In this document: positions 30,074 through 39,188 of the stretch, one piece after another | Position numbering within the stretch: position 1 is the stretch's first letter | Layout: each line of letters opens with the position of its first letter | Assembly: GCF_000364625.1 (NCBI RefSeq) | Contig: NZ_KB822600.1 | Span: forward strand, 209,774 to 273,773 | Origin: Pseudomonas thermotolerans DSM 14292 | GTDB taxonomy: Bacteria > Pseudomonadota > Gammaproteobacteria > Pseudomonadales > Pseudomonadaceae | DNA: 64,000 bases | Direction: 5' to 3' | Made by a program: the position numbers and the translations under genes | The notes under the pieces: generated by a model | Database searches by the model: none | What the model saw: the letters and a program-made list of their open reading frames with translations, nothing else | Told to the model about the DNA's origin: nothing

Positions 30074-30598
30074 ATGAAATACCGCCTGGGCAATGCCCGT
30101 GTCGAAGCCCACCCGGACAGCTGGATCGCCCCCGATGCCGCGGTGATCGGCAAGGTCAGGCTGGAGGCCGGCGCCAGCGTATGGTTCGGTGCCGTGCTGC
30201 GCGGCGACAACGAGCTGATCCTGATCGGCGAGAACAGCAACGTGCAGGACGGCACCGTGATGCATACCGACATGGGTTATCCGCTGACCCTCGGCAAGGG
30301 CGTCACCGTCGGCCACAACGCCATGCTGCACGGCTGCACCGTGGGCGACTACAGTCTGATCGGCATCAACGCGGTGATCCTCAATGGTGCGAAGATCGGC
30401 AAGTACTGCATCATCGGCGCCAACGCGTTGATCCCTGAGGGCAGGGAGATTCCCGACGGCTCTCTGGTGATGGGGAGCCCCGGCAAGGTGGTGCGCGAGC
30501 TCACCGAGGCGCAGAAGAAGATGCTCGAGGCCAGCGCCGCCCACTACGTGCACAACGCCCAGCGCTATGCCCGCGACCTGCAGATGGACGAGGACTGA
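30074..30598 (+). CDS. Gamma-class carbonic anhydrase-like protein (YrdA/PaaY family)
   Basis: 174 residues forming a left-handed beta helix of hexapeptide repeats ([20 protein letters not shown], then repeats to VVRELT). The three zinc-ligand His positions are visible in [16 protein letters not shown] and nearby. The start ATG follows GAAGAGGACA. Members bind zinc or iron and may have carbonic anhydrase activity, but several YrdA types are inactive without activation. Its stop overlaps the start of the DUF1289 gene (TGATG). Confidence 0.88.
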   Translation: MKYRLGNARVEAHPDSWIAPDAAVIGKVRLEAGASVWFGAVLRGDNELILIGENSNVQDGTVMHTDMGYPLTLGKGVTVGHNAMLHGCTVGDYSLIGINAVILNGAKIGKYCIIGANALIPEGREIPDGSLVMGSPGKVVRELTEAQKKMLEASAAHYVHNAQRYARDLQMDED

Positions 30599-30789
30599 TG
30601 GAGCGACGCGAACGTCCGCTGCCTTCGCCCTGCGTGTCGATTTGCGCGCTGGACGAGGACGACGTCTGTACCGGCTGCCAGCGCACGGTGGCGGAGATCA
30701 CCCGCTGGGGCCGGATGGACAACGAAGAGCGGCGCGAGGTGCTGAAGCGCTGCCACGAGCGCGCCCAGGCCAAGGGCCAGCTGCTCTGA
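30598..30789 (+). CDS. DUF1289 small Cys-rich protein
   Basis: 63 residues, starting at the ATG that shares a base with the stop of the carbonic-anhydrase-like gene. SPCVSICALDEDDVCTGC gives four Cys in a C-x3-C ... C-x2-C pattern, followed by RTVAEITRWGRM. This is the DUF1289 signature. The Cys set suggests a metal or Fe-S site. No function is established. Confidence 0.85.
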   Translation: MERRERPLPSPCVSICALDEDDVCTGCQRTVAEITRWGRMDNEERREVLKRCHERAQAKGQLL

Positions 30790-30840
30790 GCCCCGATTTT
30801 CCGGCGACCTGGCTCGCCATTTGACCTTCGAGGAACATTC

Positions 30841-32022
30841 ATGCCCCGTATCGGAACTCCCCTGTCGCCGAGCGCGACCCGCGTGCTGCTGTGTGGCTCC
30901 GGCGAACTGGGAAAGGAAGTGGTGATCGAGTTGCAGCGCCTGGGCGTCGAGGTGATCGCCGTCGACCGCTACCCCAATGCACCGGCCATGCAGGTGGCGC
31001 ACCGCAGCCACGTGATCGACATGCTCGACGGCGCCGCCCTGCGCGCGGTGATCGAGCAGGAGCGTCCGCACTACATCGTTCCGGAGATCGAGGCGATCGC
31101 CACCTCCACCCTGGTGGAGCTGGAAGCCGAGGGCTTCACGGTGATCCCCACCGCACGCGCCGCGCAGCTGACCATGAACCGTGAGGGCATCCGCCGTCTG
31201 GCCGCCGAGGAGCTGGGCTTGCCCACCTCGCCGTATCACTTCGCCGACAGCTTCGAGGAGTACCGCCAGGCGGTCGAGAAGCTCGGCTTCCCCTGTGTGG
31301 TCAAGCCGATCATGAGCTCCTCCGGCAAGGGCCAGAGCCTGCTGCGCGGTCCCGAGGACGTGCAGAAGGCCTGGGACTACGCCCAGGAGGGCGGCCGCGC
31401 CGGTCGCGGCCGGGTAATCGTCGAGGGCTTCATCGACTTCGACTACGAGATCACTCTGCTCACCGTGCGGCATGCCGGCGGCACCACCTTCTGCGCGCCC
31501 ATCGGCCACCGCCAGGAGAAGGGGGACTACCAGGAGTCATGGCAGCCGCAGGCGATGAGCGCCAGGGCGCTGGCCGAGTCCGAGCGCATCGCCAGCGCGG
31601 TCACCGAGGCGCTGGGGGGGCGCGGGTTGTTCGGCGTGGAGCTGTTCGTCAAGGGCGACCAGGTGTGGTTCAGCGAGGTCTCACCGCGTCCTCACGACAC
31701 TGGTCTGGTCACCCTGATCTCCCAGGACCTCTCGGAGTTCGCCCTGCACGCGCGGGCGATCCTCGGCCTACCGATCCCGGCGATCCGTCAGTTCGGCCCC
31801 TCGGCCTCGGCGGTGATCCTGGTGGCGGGGCAGTCCCGGCAGGCCAGCTTCGGCAATCTGCAGGCCGCTCTCGCCGAGCCGGACACCGCCCTGCGCCTGT
31901 TCGGCAAGCCGGAAGTAGCCGGCCAGCGACGCATGGGCGTGGCCCTGGCGCGGGACGAGTCGGTGGAGCTGGCGCGCGCCAAGGCGACCCGCGCGGCCCG
32001 GGCGGTCGACGTCGAGCTATGA
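30841..32022 (+). CDS. purT: Formate-dependent phosphoribosylglycinamide formyltransferase 2
   Basis: 393 residues, ATP-grasp enzyme making FGAR from GAR, formate and ATP in purine synthesis. Recognised by [12 protein letters not shown] at the N-terminus, the ATP-binding [14 protein letters not shown], and [14 protein letters not shown] near residue 285. Its product is the substrate of PurL, also in the window. It is followed with a 4-base overlap by a hydrolase gene. Confidence 0.97.
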   Translation: MPRIGTPLSPSATRVLLCGSGELGKEVVIELQRLGVEVIAVDRYPNAPAMQVAHRSHVIDMLDGAALRAVIEQERPHYIVPEIEAIATSTLVELEAEGFTVIPTARAAQLTMNREGIRRLAAEELGLPTSPYHFADSFEEYRQAVEKLGFPCVVKPIMSSSGKGQSLLRGPEDVQKAWDYAQEGGRAGRGRVIVEGFIDFDYEITLLTVRHAGGTTFCAPIGHRQEKGDYQESWQPQAMSARALAESERIASAVTEALGGRGLFGVELFVKGDQVWFSEVSPRPHDTGLVTLISQDLSEFALHARAILGLPIPAIRQFGPSASAVILVAGQSRQASFGNLQAALAEPDTALRLFGKPEVAGQRRMGVALARDESVELARAKATRAARAVDVEL

Positions 32023-32756
32023 GCCCGTGGCGCGGCCTGGTCTGGTGGGCGGCCGCGCTGCCATTGCTACCCCTCCTGCTGCCGCTCGCCGTGCATGCGC
32101 GGCGCACGGCGTTGCGCCTGGCCCCGGCGGCGGGGGCGGCGCAGGGGCTGGCTGCCACCGCCGAACAGAGCGGGACGCCGCTACGCCTGCTGGTGCTGGG
32201 CGAGTCCACGGTCGCCGGGGTCGGCGCTGCCTGCCTGGAGCAGGCCCTGGCCGGGCAGCTGGCCGTCGCCCTGGCGCGGCGGCTGGCGCGTCCGGTGCAG
32301 TGGCAGGCGCTCGGCGAGAACGGCATCACTGCCGGCGAGGCCTGCCGACGCCTGCTGCCGCAGGTGGGCGAGCGCTTCGACCTGGTGGTGCTGGTGTTCG
32401 GTGTCAACGACACCACCCACTTCACTTCCGCCGCGGCCTGGCGGGCGGCTCTGGCCCAGCTGATCGAGCGCTTTCGCGGACAGGGCGCCGCGGTGCTCTG
32501 CACCGGGGTGCCGCCTCTCGAACATTTCCACGCCTTGCCCTGGCTGCTGCGCCAGCTGCTCGGCTGGCGGGCGCGGCTGCTGGATGCCCAGCTGCGCGCT
32601 CAGGCGCAGGACTCTGGGGCGCGCTATTGCGGGCTGAGCCTGGCGATGCGGCGGGAGTTCCTGGCCATCGACGGCTATCATCCCTCGACGCTCGGTTATC
32701 GGGTCTGGGCGGAAGGCCTGGCCGAGGTGGCCGCAGCGCTGTACCCGGGGCGCTGA
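32019..32756 (+). CDS. SGNH/GDSL-type hydrolase with N-terminal membrane anchor
   Basis: 245 residues; the ATG overlaps the purT stop (ATGA). A hydrophobic segment (residues 5-25) may be an anchor or signal. SGNH blocks follow: [11 protein letters not shown] (Ser, with GES replacing GDS), [18 protein letters not shown] (Asn), and [15 protein letters not shown] (catalytic Asp-His). It is probably an esterase or lipase acting at the envelope; the substrate is unknown. Coupling to purT looks like gene packing rather than pathway logic. Confidence 0.85.
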   Translation: MSPWRGLVWWAAALPLLPLLLPLAVHARRTALRLAPAAGAAQGLAATAEQSGTPLRLLVLGESTVAGVGAACLEQALAGQLAVALARRLARPVQWQALGENGITAGEACRRLLPQVGERFDLVVLVFGVNDTTHFTSAAAWRAALAQLIERFRGQGAAVLCTGVPPLEHFHALPWLLRQLLGWRARLLDAQLRAQAQDSGARYCGLSLAMRREFLAIDGYHPSTLGYRVWAEGLAEVAAALYPGR

Positions 32757-32763
32757 GGCGTGC

Positions 32764-33588
32764 CTAGCGGGCGCGGGACTGGCTGCGCCAGGCGCGCACC
32801 CGTACCACCCGATTCTCGGAGATTTCCAGGGTTTCCAGGCAGTAGGGGCCGACCTTCAGGCACACGTCGTTCTCGGGGATCTGCTCCAGTGCCTCGGTGA
32901 TCAGGCCGTTGAGGGTCTGTGGGCCGTCGCAGGGCAGCTGCCAGCCCAGGGCGCGGTTCAGCTCGCGCAGGTGCAGGGAGCCGTCCAGGCTGTAGCGGCC
33001 GTCGCCTTCCGGCTGAATTGCCGGGTTCGGGCTCAGCTCGTCGAGGTTGCTGAACTCGCCGATCAGCTCGCGGAAGATGTCCTCCAGGCTGACCAGGCCG
33101 AGCACCTCGCCGTACTCGTCGACCACCACGGCGATGCGCCGTTTCTCCTTCTGGAAGTTCAGCAGCTGGGTGAGCAGCGGAGTGCCTTCCGGCACGAAGT
33201 AGGGCGCCTGGCCGGCGGCCAGCAGGGCCTCGCCGTCCAGATCGGCGCGGCCGAGCAGTTGGGCAATTTGGCGGGCGTGCAGGAAGCCTTCGATCTGGTT
33301 GATGTCGTCGCGATAGAGCGGCAGGCGGGTGTGGGTGGCGTTGCGTAGCTGTTCGAGGATGCGCGCCGGCTCGGCGCCGATGTCGATGCCCTGGATCTCG
33401 TTGCGCGGCACCATGATCGACTTGATGCTGATCTGCTGCAGGGCCTGCAGCGGCGATAGGGGCGGCTGCTCGCGGGTGTCGGCGGCATTCGGGGCGGGAC
33501 GCAGGGCGCGGCGGATCAGCCATGCCCCGAGCGCCACCAGCAGGGCGAGGGCCAGGCCGAGCAGCAGGCCGCCAGCGAAGCCGTTCAT
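32764..33588 (-). CDS. CBS-pair/CorC-like protein with short membrane anchor, lacking DUF21
   Basis: 274 residues. One N-terminal transmembrane segment (about 4-24) is followed by two CBS domains (IMVPRNEIQGIDI to ALLAAG; YFVPEGTPLLTQLL to GEVLGLVSLEDIF). A C-terminal CorC_HlyC transporter-associated domain (about 195-270) ends the protein. The usual HlyC/CorC exporters have a ~180-residue four-helix DUF21 domain before the CBS pair; here only one helix stands in its place. It may be a regulatory or partner form. The start overlaps the stop of the CcsA-like gene by 4 bases, so the two are probably translated together. Confidence 0.85.
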   Translation of the reverse strand: MNGFAGGLLLGLALALLVALGAWLIRRALRPAPNAADTREQPPLSPLQALQQISIKSIMVPRNEIQGIDIGAEPARILEQLRNATHTRLPLYRDDINQIEGFLHARQIAQLLGRADLDGEALLAAGQAPYFVPEGTPLLTQLLNFQKEKRRIAVVVDEYGEVLGLVSLEDIFRELIGEFSNLDELSPNPAIQPEGDGRYSLDGSLHLRELNRALGWQLPCDGPQTLNGLITEALEQIPENDVCLKVGPYCLETLEISENRVVRVRAWRSQSRAR

Positions 33589-34385
33589 ATGTGCAGGATG
33601 AATTCGCGCACCAGCTTGCTGCCGAAGTAGGCCAGCATCAGCAGGCAGAAGCCCGCCAGCGTCCAGCGGATCGCCTTGTGGCCTCGCCAGCCGCGCTGGT
33701 GACGGCCCCACAGCAGTACCGCGAAGATCACCCAGGCCAGGCAGGCCAGCAGGGTCTTGTGCACCAGATGCTGGGCGAACAGGTCGTCGAGGTACAGCCA
33801 GCCGGACAGCAGGGACAGCGAGAGCAGCAACCAGCCGGCCCAGAGGAAGCCGAACAGCAGGCTCTCCATGGTCTGCAGCGGCGGGAAGCTGCGGATCAGT
33901 CCGGACGGGTGCTTGTGCTTGAGCTGGCGATCCTGCACGAGCAGCAGCAGCGACTGGAACATGGCGATGGTCAGCAGGCCGTAGGCGAGAATCGACAGCA
34001 GGATGTGGGCGAGGATCCCCGGGTGCTCACGAATTCCCTGGGTAGTGCCGGCCGGGACGAACTGAGCGAAGAGCACGGTCAGGCAGCCGAGCGGAAAGAG
34101 CAGGAGCAGCAGGATGGTCACCGGGATGCGCAGCGCGGCCAGCAGGATCAGGGCGATCACCGCGGCGGCGATCAGGCTGGCGGCATTGAAGAAGTCGAGG
34201 TACAGCCCGCTCGGGGTGATCAACTGGCCGAACAGGCTGGCGACATGGGCCAGCAGGGCGAGCAGGCCGAGCGGCAGCAGGATGCGCTTGTCCGGCGTCT
34301 TGCGCGCGATCAGGCGCAGGGACTGGTAGCTGGTGGCGGCCGCATAGAGCGCGGCGGCGATGACACTGGGCAACAGAGGCTGCAT
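33585..34385 (-). CDS. CcsA/YpjD-type cytochrome c assembly-like membrane protein
   Basis: 266 residues, almost entirely hydrophobic with about eight transmembrane helices. It contains the CcsA-like region REHPGILAHILLSILAYGLL, and His residues in QHLVHKTLLACLAW and GRHQRGWRGHKAIRW that could contact haem. It belongs to the YpjD branch found upstream of ffh in Pseudomonas; the molecular role is not established. It is divergent from ffh, and its stop overlaps the next gene. Confidence 0.85.
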   Translation of the reverse strand: MQPLLPSVIAAALYAAATSYQSLRLIARKTPDKRILLPLGLLALLAHVASLFGQLITPSGLYLDFFNAASLIAAAVIALILLAALRIPVTILLLLLFPLGCLTVLFAQFVPAGTTQGIREHPGILAHILLSILAYGLLTIAMFQSLLLLVQDRQLKHKHPSGLIRSFPPLQTMESLLFGFLWAGWLLLSLSLLSGWLYLDDLFAQHLVHKTLLACLAWVIFAVLLWGRHQRGWRGHKAIRWTLAGFCLLMLAYFGSKLVREFILHI

Positions 34386-34682
34386 AGGTCCTTTGGAGCG
34401 AGGCCCGAAAGGCGCTGAGTGTGGCACACAAAAGCCCTTCCACGAAAGACCGCGAGGGGCTATCCCTTGCGCGCCCGGTCGGTCTGCGGCGCGGCGCCGC
34501 GCTGCCCCGGTGCGGCTGCGACGAACGGCCGCGGCGCGGTGCTCCGCAGCCTGCCGGGCGGCCTGGGCGGATCGGCGGCCGGATGCCGCGGACGAGCAGT
34601 GTCCGCGCTCGGGGTGCTTCGTTATAATCCGCCGCCTGCCAGAAGCCCAAGTTCCCGGCTCGACCGCTCGAAAGGATCGCGC
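34386..34682. promoter_or_regulatory. Divergent region of ccsA-like gene and ffh, with an ffh -10 box
   Basis: A perfect TATAAT lies at 34623-34628, about 55 bases before the ffh ATG. The -35 region 17 bases upstream is poor. No gene is visible; the rest is GC-rich with several short inverted repeats. Likely holds promoters for both directions. Confidence 0.5.
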
Positions 34683-36059
34683 ATGTTTGAAAATCTCACC
34701 GAACGTCTCTCGCACACGCTGCGTACCGTCACCGGCAAGGCCAAGCTGACCGAGGACAACATCAAGGACACCCTGCGCGAAGTGCGCATGGCCCTGCTGG
34801 AAGCCGACGTCGCCCTGCCGGTGGTCAAGGACTTCGTCAACCGGGTCAAGGAGCGTGCGGTCGGCACCGAGGTGTCGAAGAGCCTGACCCCAGGCCAGGC
34901 GTTCGTGAAGATCGTTCGCCTCGAGCTGGAAGAGCTGATGGGCGCGGCCAACGAGGACCTGGCGCTGAACGCCGCGCCGCCGGCTGTGGTGCTGATGGCC
35001 GGTCTGCAGGGTGCCGGTAAGACCACGACGGTCGGCAAGCTGGCGCGCTTCCTCAAGGAGCGCAAGAAGAAGTCGGTCATGGTCGTGTCCACCGACGTCT
35101 ACCGTCCGGCAGCGATCAAGCAGCTGGAGACCCTGGCCAACGACATCGGCGTGACCTTCTTCCCCTCGGACACCAGCCAGCAGCCGGTGGCCATCGCCGA
35201 GGCGGCGATCCGCGAGGCCAGGCTGAAGTTCATCGACGTGGTACTGGTGGATACCGCCGGTCGCCTGCACGTCGACGCCGAGATGATGAGCGAGATCCAG
35301 GCCCTGCATGCCGCGGTGAAGCCGGTGGAAACCCTGTTCGTGGTCGATGCTATGACTGGTCAGGACGCCGCCAATACCGCCAAGGCGTTCGGCGACGCCC
35401 TGCCGCTGACCGGCGTGGTGCTCACCAAGGTGGACGGTGACGCCCGTGGCGGTGCGGCACTGTCGGTGCGGCACATCACTGGTAAGCCGATCAAGTTCAT
35501 CGGCATGGGCGAGAAGACCGAGGCCCTGGAACCCTTCTACCCGGACCGCATCGCCTCGCGCATCCTCGGCATGGGTGACGTGCTCAGTCTGATCGAGCAG
35601 GCCGAGCAGAACCTCGACCGCGAGAAGGCCGAGAAGCTCACCAGGAAGCTCAAGAAGGGCAAGGGCTTCGACCTCGAGGACTTCCGCGACCAGCTGCAGC
35701 AGATGAAGAACATGGGCGGCCTGGGCAGCCTGATGGACAAGCTGCCGGCCATCGGCGGGATCAACCTGGCGCAGATGGGCAACGCGCAGAGCGTGGCCGA
35801 GAAGCAGTTCCGGCAGATGGAAGCCATCATCAACTCCATGACCCCGGCCGAGCGCCGCGATCCGGAGATCATCAGTGGCTCGCGCAAGCGGCGCATCGCT
35901 CTTGGTTCCGGCACCCAGGTGCAGGACGTCAGCCGGCTGATCAAGCAGCACAAGCAGATGCAGAAGATGATGAAGAAATTCACCGCCAAGGGCGGCATGG
36001 CCAAGATGATGCGCGGTCTGGGCGGCATGCTGCCCGGTGGCGGCCTCCCGAAATTCTGA
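34683..36059 (+). CDS. ffh: Signal recognition particle protein Ffh
   Basis: 458 residues. GTPase of the SRP that targets nascent inner-membrane proteins with 4.5S RNA and FtsY. N domain (FENLTERLSHTLRTVTG), then G domain with P-loop GLQGAGKTTT, VDTAGR and TKVDGDARGG. The Met-rich M domain follows (from about 300: MKNMGGLGSLMDKLP, SRKRRIALGSG, and the QMQKMMKKF tail). All standard motifs are present. Confidence 0.98.
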   Translation: MFENLTERLSHTLRTVTGKAKLTEDNIKDTLREVRMALLEADVALPVVKDFVNRVKERAVGTEVSKSLTPGQAFVKIVRLELEELMGAANEDLALNAAPPAVVLMAGLQGAGKTTTVGKLARFLKERKKKSVMVVSTDVYRPAAIKQLETLANDIGVTFFPSDTSQQPVAIAEAAIREARLKFIDVVLVDTAGRLHVDAEMMSEIQALHAAVKPVETLFVVDAMTGQDAANTAKAFGDALPLTGVVLTKVDGDARGGAALSVRHITGKPIKFIGMGEKTEALEPFYPDRIASRILGMGDVLSLIEQAEQNLDREKAEKLTRKLKKGKGFDLEDFRDQLQQMKNMGGLGSLMDKLPAIGGINLAQMGNAQSVAEKQFRQMEAIINSMTPAERRDPEIISGSRKRRIALGSGTQVQDVSRLIKQHKQMQKMMKKFTAKGGMAKMMRGLGGMLPGGGLPKF

Positions 36060-36140
36060 TCCCTGGCCTGACAGTGGCCGGCCGGAAACCCAGCGGGGCA
36101 GCGGGGCGCAGGGATTTTGCCGGCGCGGCGTGCATTTGGC

Positions 36141-36169
36141 TTGATGCCTGGCGCTTTAGCTCATAGAAT
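36141..36169 (+). promoter_or_regulatory. Promoter of the rpsP-rimM-trmD-rplS operon
   Basis: TTGATG (36141-36146) and TAGAAT (36164-36169) are spaced by 17 bases. They lie about 75 bases upstream of the rpsP ATG. This is the only good sigma70 pair in the gap after ffh. Confidence 0.65.
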
Positions 36170-36245
36170 ATGCGGCCTTTCGGGCCCGGTGTCCGGCCTT
36201 GATTGACCAGATTTGCTAGTACCGACCTACAGGAACAACGTTCAC

Positions 36246-36497
36246 ATGGTAACTATTCGTCTTGCTCGTGGCGGCTCCAAGAAGCGCCCCTTCTACCACC
36301 TGACCGTGACCGACAGCCGCAATGCCCGCGACGGTCGCTTCGTCGAGCGCATCGGCTTCTTCAACCCGATCGCCACTGGTGGTGAAGTGCGCCTGTCCGT
36401 GGACCAGGAGCGCGCCAATTACTGGCTGGGCCTGGGTGCCAAGCCGTCCGAGCGTGTTGCCCAGCTGCTCAAGGAAGCTGCCAAGTCCGCAGCCTGA
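36246..36497 (+). CDS. rpsP: 30S ribosomal protein S16
   Basis: 83 residues from the ATG at 36246 ([16 protein letters not shown]). Full-length bS16 with the conserved [17 protein letters not shown]. First gene of the conserved rpsP-rimM-trmD-rplS operon. Confidence 0.98.
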   Translation: MVTIRLARGGSKKRPFYHLTVTDSRNARDGRFVERIGFFNPIATGGEVRLSVDQERANYWLGLGAKPSERVAQLLKEAAKSAA

Positions 36498-36502
36498 GTC
36501 GC

Positions 36503-37039
36503 ATGAGTACGGCGCCTGCTCCGGCCGATGAGCTGCTCGTCATCGGCAAGATCGTATCGGTGCACGGCGTGCGCGGCGAGGTGAAGGTCTATTCCTTTAC
36601 CGACCCGATCGACAATCTGCTGGATTATCGCCACTGGACGCTGCGGCGCGATGGCGAGATCCGTCAGGTTGAACTGGTCAGGGGACGCCTGCAGGGCAAG
36701 GTCCTGGTGGCCAAGCTCAAGGGTCTCGACGACCGCGATGAGGCACGAGCTTTCTCCGGTTTCGAGATTTGCGTTCCGCGCGGCGAACTGCCGCAGCTGG
36801 CCGAAGGCGAGTACTACTGGTACCAGCTCGAAGGTCTCAAGGTCATCGACCAGGCCGGGCAACTGCTCGGTCGGATCGATCATCTGCTGGAGACCGGTTC
36901 GAACGATGTGATGGTGGTCAAGCCCTGCGAGGGCAGCCTGGACGACCGCGAACGCTGGTTGCCCTATACGGAGCACTGCGTACTGAGCGTCGACCTGGCG
37001 GCCGGGGAGATGCGGGTGGATTGGGATGCCGATTTCTGA
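36503..37039 (+). CDS. rimM: Ribosome maturation factor RimM
   Basis: 178 residues. N-terminal RimM domain ([20 protein letters not shown]) and C-terminal PRC-barrel (about 95-175, with [18 protein letters not shown]). It assists 16S 3'-domain maturation and binds S19. It starts five bases after rpsP, and its end overlaps the start of trmD. Confidence 0.97.
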   Translation: MSTAPAPADELLVIGKIVSVHGVRGEVKVYSFTDPIDNLLDYRHWTLRRDGEIRQVELVRGRLQGKVLVAKLKGLDDRDEARAFSGFEICVPRGELPQLAEGEYYWYQLEGLKVIDQAGQLLGRIDHLLETGSNDVMVVKPCEGSLDDRERWLPYTEHCVLSVDLAAGEMRVDWDADF

Positions 37040-37805
37040 GCACGGGGCTGGCGTGACTGGCCTGCGCGTGGAAGTCATCACCCTGTTCCCTGAGATGTTT
37101 GCCGCCATCACCGATTACGGCATTACCAGCCGTGCGGTGAAGCAGGGGCTGTTGCGGCTCACCTGCTGGAACCCGCGCAGCTACACCACGGACCGCCACC
37201 AGACGGTGGACGACCGGCCGTTCGGCGGTGGTCCGGGAATGGTGATGAAGATCAAGCCGCTCGAGGATGCCCTGCTGGATGCCAAGCAGGCCCTCGGCAG
37301 GCCGGCGAAGGTGATCTACCTGTCGCCGCAGGGCCGCAAGCTGACGCAGGCGGCGGTCCGCGAGCTGGCGCAGGAAGAGGCCCTGATCCTCATCGCCGGG
37401 CGTTACGAAGGGATCGACGAGCGCTTCATCGAGGCGCATGTCGACGAGGAGTGGTCGATCGGCGACTACGTGCTGTCCGGCGGCGAACTGCCTGCCATGG
37501 TGCTGATCGACGCGATGACCCGCTTGCTGCCCGGTGCATTGGGCCATGCGAATTCTGCCGAGGAGGACTCGTTTACCGACGGCCTGCTCGACTGCCCGCA
37601 CTACACCCGACCCGAGGTGTATGCGGGACGCCGTGTTCCTGAGGTGCTGCTTGGCGGCAATCATGAACACATCCGGCGCTGGCGTTTGCAGCAGTCCTTG
37701 GGAAGGACCTACGAACGGCGCGCTGATCTTCTGGATTGCCGCTCGCTTTCTGGAGAAGAAAAAGAGCTGTTGGCGGAGTATCTCCGTCAGCGGGACGATA
37801 GTTAA
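37026..37805 (+). CDS. trmD: tRNA (guanine-N1)-methyltransferase
   Basis: 259 residues if started at 37026, overlapping rimM by 14 bases. Methylates G37 of tRNAs using SAM. The SPOUT knot motifs [27 protein letters not shown] and [15 protein letters not shown] are intact. The residues before [13 protein letters not shown] are not conserved, so a slightly later start is possible; 37026 gives the best fit to operon overlap. Confidence 0.97.
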   Translation: MPISEHGAGVTGLRVEVITLFPEMFAAITDYGITSRAVKQGLLRLTCWNPRSYTTDRHQTVDDRPFGGGPGMVMKIKPLEDALLDAKQALGRPAKVIYLSPQGRKLTQAAVRELAQEEALILIAGRYEGIDERFIEAHVDEEWSIGDYVLSGGELPAMVLIDAMTRLLPGALGHANSAEEDSFTDGLLDCPHYTRPEVYAGRRVPEVLLGGNHEHIRRWRLQQSLGRTYERRADLLDCRSLSGEEKELLAEYLRQRDDS

Positions 37806-37850
37806 CGTATCGATGGCTGACCACCAGCGGTCAGTCTTAGGAGCGCAGAG

Positions 37851-38201
37851 ATGACCAACAAGATCATTCAGCAACTCGAAGCTGAACAGATGAACAAAGA
37901 GATCCCGGCTTTCGCCCCCGGCGACACCGTGGTCGTGCAAGTGAAGGTGAAGGAAGGCGACCGTTCGCGTCTGCAGGCCTTCGAAGGTGTGGTCATCGGT
38001 AAGCGCAACCGCGGTCTGAACAGCGCCTTTACCGTGCGCAAGATCTCCAACGGCGTGGGCGTGGAGCGTACCTTCCAGACCTACTCGCCGCTGATCGACA
38101 GCATCACCGTCAAGCGTCGCGGCGACGTGCGCAAGTCCAAGCTGTACTACCTGCGCGAACTGTCCGGCAAGGCCGCCCGCATCAAGGAAAAGCTGGTCTG
38201 A
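37851..38201 (+). CDS. rplS: 50S ribosomal protein L19
   Basis: 116 residues, the usual bL19 length, with [31 protein letters not shown] and a basic C-terminus. Last gene of the rpsP operon; an intrinsic terminator follows about 35 bases after the stop. Confidence 0.98.
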   Translation: MTNKIIQQLEAEQMNKEIPAFAPGDTVVVQVKVKEGDRSRLQAFEGVVIGKRNRGLNSAFTVRKISNGVGVERTFQTYSPLIDSITVKRRGDVRKSKLYYLRELSGKAARIKEKLV

Positions 38202-38233
38202 TCGACCCTTTCCTCACGCAGGACGAAAGAAAA

Positions 38234-38257
38234 GAGCAGCCCTCGGGCTGCTTTTTT
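38234..38257. terminator. Intrinsic terminator after rplS
   Basis: GCAGCC (38236-38241) and GGCTGC (38246-38251) form a tight stem followed by TTTTTT. AAAGAAAAGA precedes the stem, so it can also serve the minus-strand gene converging from the right. Confidence 0.85.
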
Positions 38258-38305
38258 CATGCCCGCGGAAAACTGGTGGCGGGCGGGGGATGGCAGGCGG
38301 CGGGC

Positions 38306-38971
38306 TCAGTGGTGCAGGCTGATCTTCAGGCTGGCCTGGGACAGGTCGATGTCCTGCAGGTGCAGACTGCCCAGGCTCTGACCTGCCGGGGCATGGGCAA
38401 CGTGGATGTTGTCGAAGCGTAGCTCGCCGATGGAGCTGGGCAGGCGCAGGTTCAGGGTGCCGTCGGGGTTGAGCTGGACATCGGCGTGCTGGATGTCGTA
38501 GCGCACGTCCTGCAGCGAGGTTTCCGCCTCCAGGCTCTCCAGCACCGGCATCACCAGCTTGGCCAGTTGCAGCACTGGGGGCGGGCCGTCGCCGCTTTCC
38601 GCTTGGAGGAACAGGCCCTGCAGCACGTCGTCCAGGCCTTGGGCGCTGACCCGGCGCATCTCCCGCTCGTCGAGCGGTGCCATGGCCTCGACCGAGCGAC
38701 TGCCAGGCTGCAGGCGCTGCAGGTCGGCGCTGGCCATCTGGAAGGGGCTGAGCAGAGCGGCGATCAGGGTGGCGGCCAGGCGCAGGTTCTTCTGCTTCTT
38801 CAGCGCCCTGGCGAGCTGGCGTTCGCTGAGGACCCCCTGGGCGACGAGGATCTCGCCGAGTCGTTTGCCGCTGCCGGCCTGGGCGCGGATCGCGGCGTCC
38901 AGTTGGTCGCGGTTGATCAGGCCCTTGCCGATCAGGATTTGGCCGAGGCGGGAATTCTGTTGGTGCGGCAT
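38306..38971 (-). CDS. MshE-N (type II secretion E N-terminal)-like protein with beta-rich tail
   Basis: 221 residues from the ATG at 38971. Residues about 6-60 form two helical repeats of the GspE/MshE N-terminal type (LGQILIGKGLINRDQLDAAI, then LGEILVAQGVLSERQLARAL). This module binds c-di-GMP in some secretion ATPases. A short hydrophobic stretch (about 70-85) follows. The tail is repetitive with alternating hydrophobics (NLRLPSSIGELRFDNIHV, LGSLHLQDIDLSQASLKI), reminiscent of a beta solenoid. No ATPase is attached. Homologues are common in Pseudomonas between rplS and xerD. The function is unknown; a link to pili or c-di-GMP is inference from the N-terminal module. Confidence 0.65.
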   Translation of the reverse strand: MPHQQNSRLGQILIGKGLINRDQLDAAIRAQAGSGKRLGEILVAQGVLSERQLARALKKQKNLRLAATLIAALLSPFQMASADLQRLQPGSRSVEAMAPLDEREMRRVSAQGLDDVLQGLFLQAESGDGPPPVLQLAKLVMPVLESLEAETSLQDVRYDIQHADVQLNPDGTLNLRLPSSIGELRFDNIHVAHAPAGQSLGSLHLQDIDLSQASLKISLHH

Positions 38972-39188
38972 GCTGGGGACTCGATGCAGTTTGTGGCAAT
39001 GTGCAATCATGATGCGGCGTGTGCGGCCGTCAAGTCACCCGACGAAAGATAGGGTAGGCCGGGTTGGCGACTCGTGGGGTATCCCGCCGACGGACCGGTC
39101 GGCGAACGCCCCTGGTTGCCGAGTCTCTGGCCGTATCGGACCGTGCCATGAAAGACTAGGCGGGTTCGCTTGCTGCCATAGTGATGCC

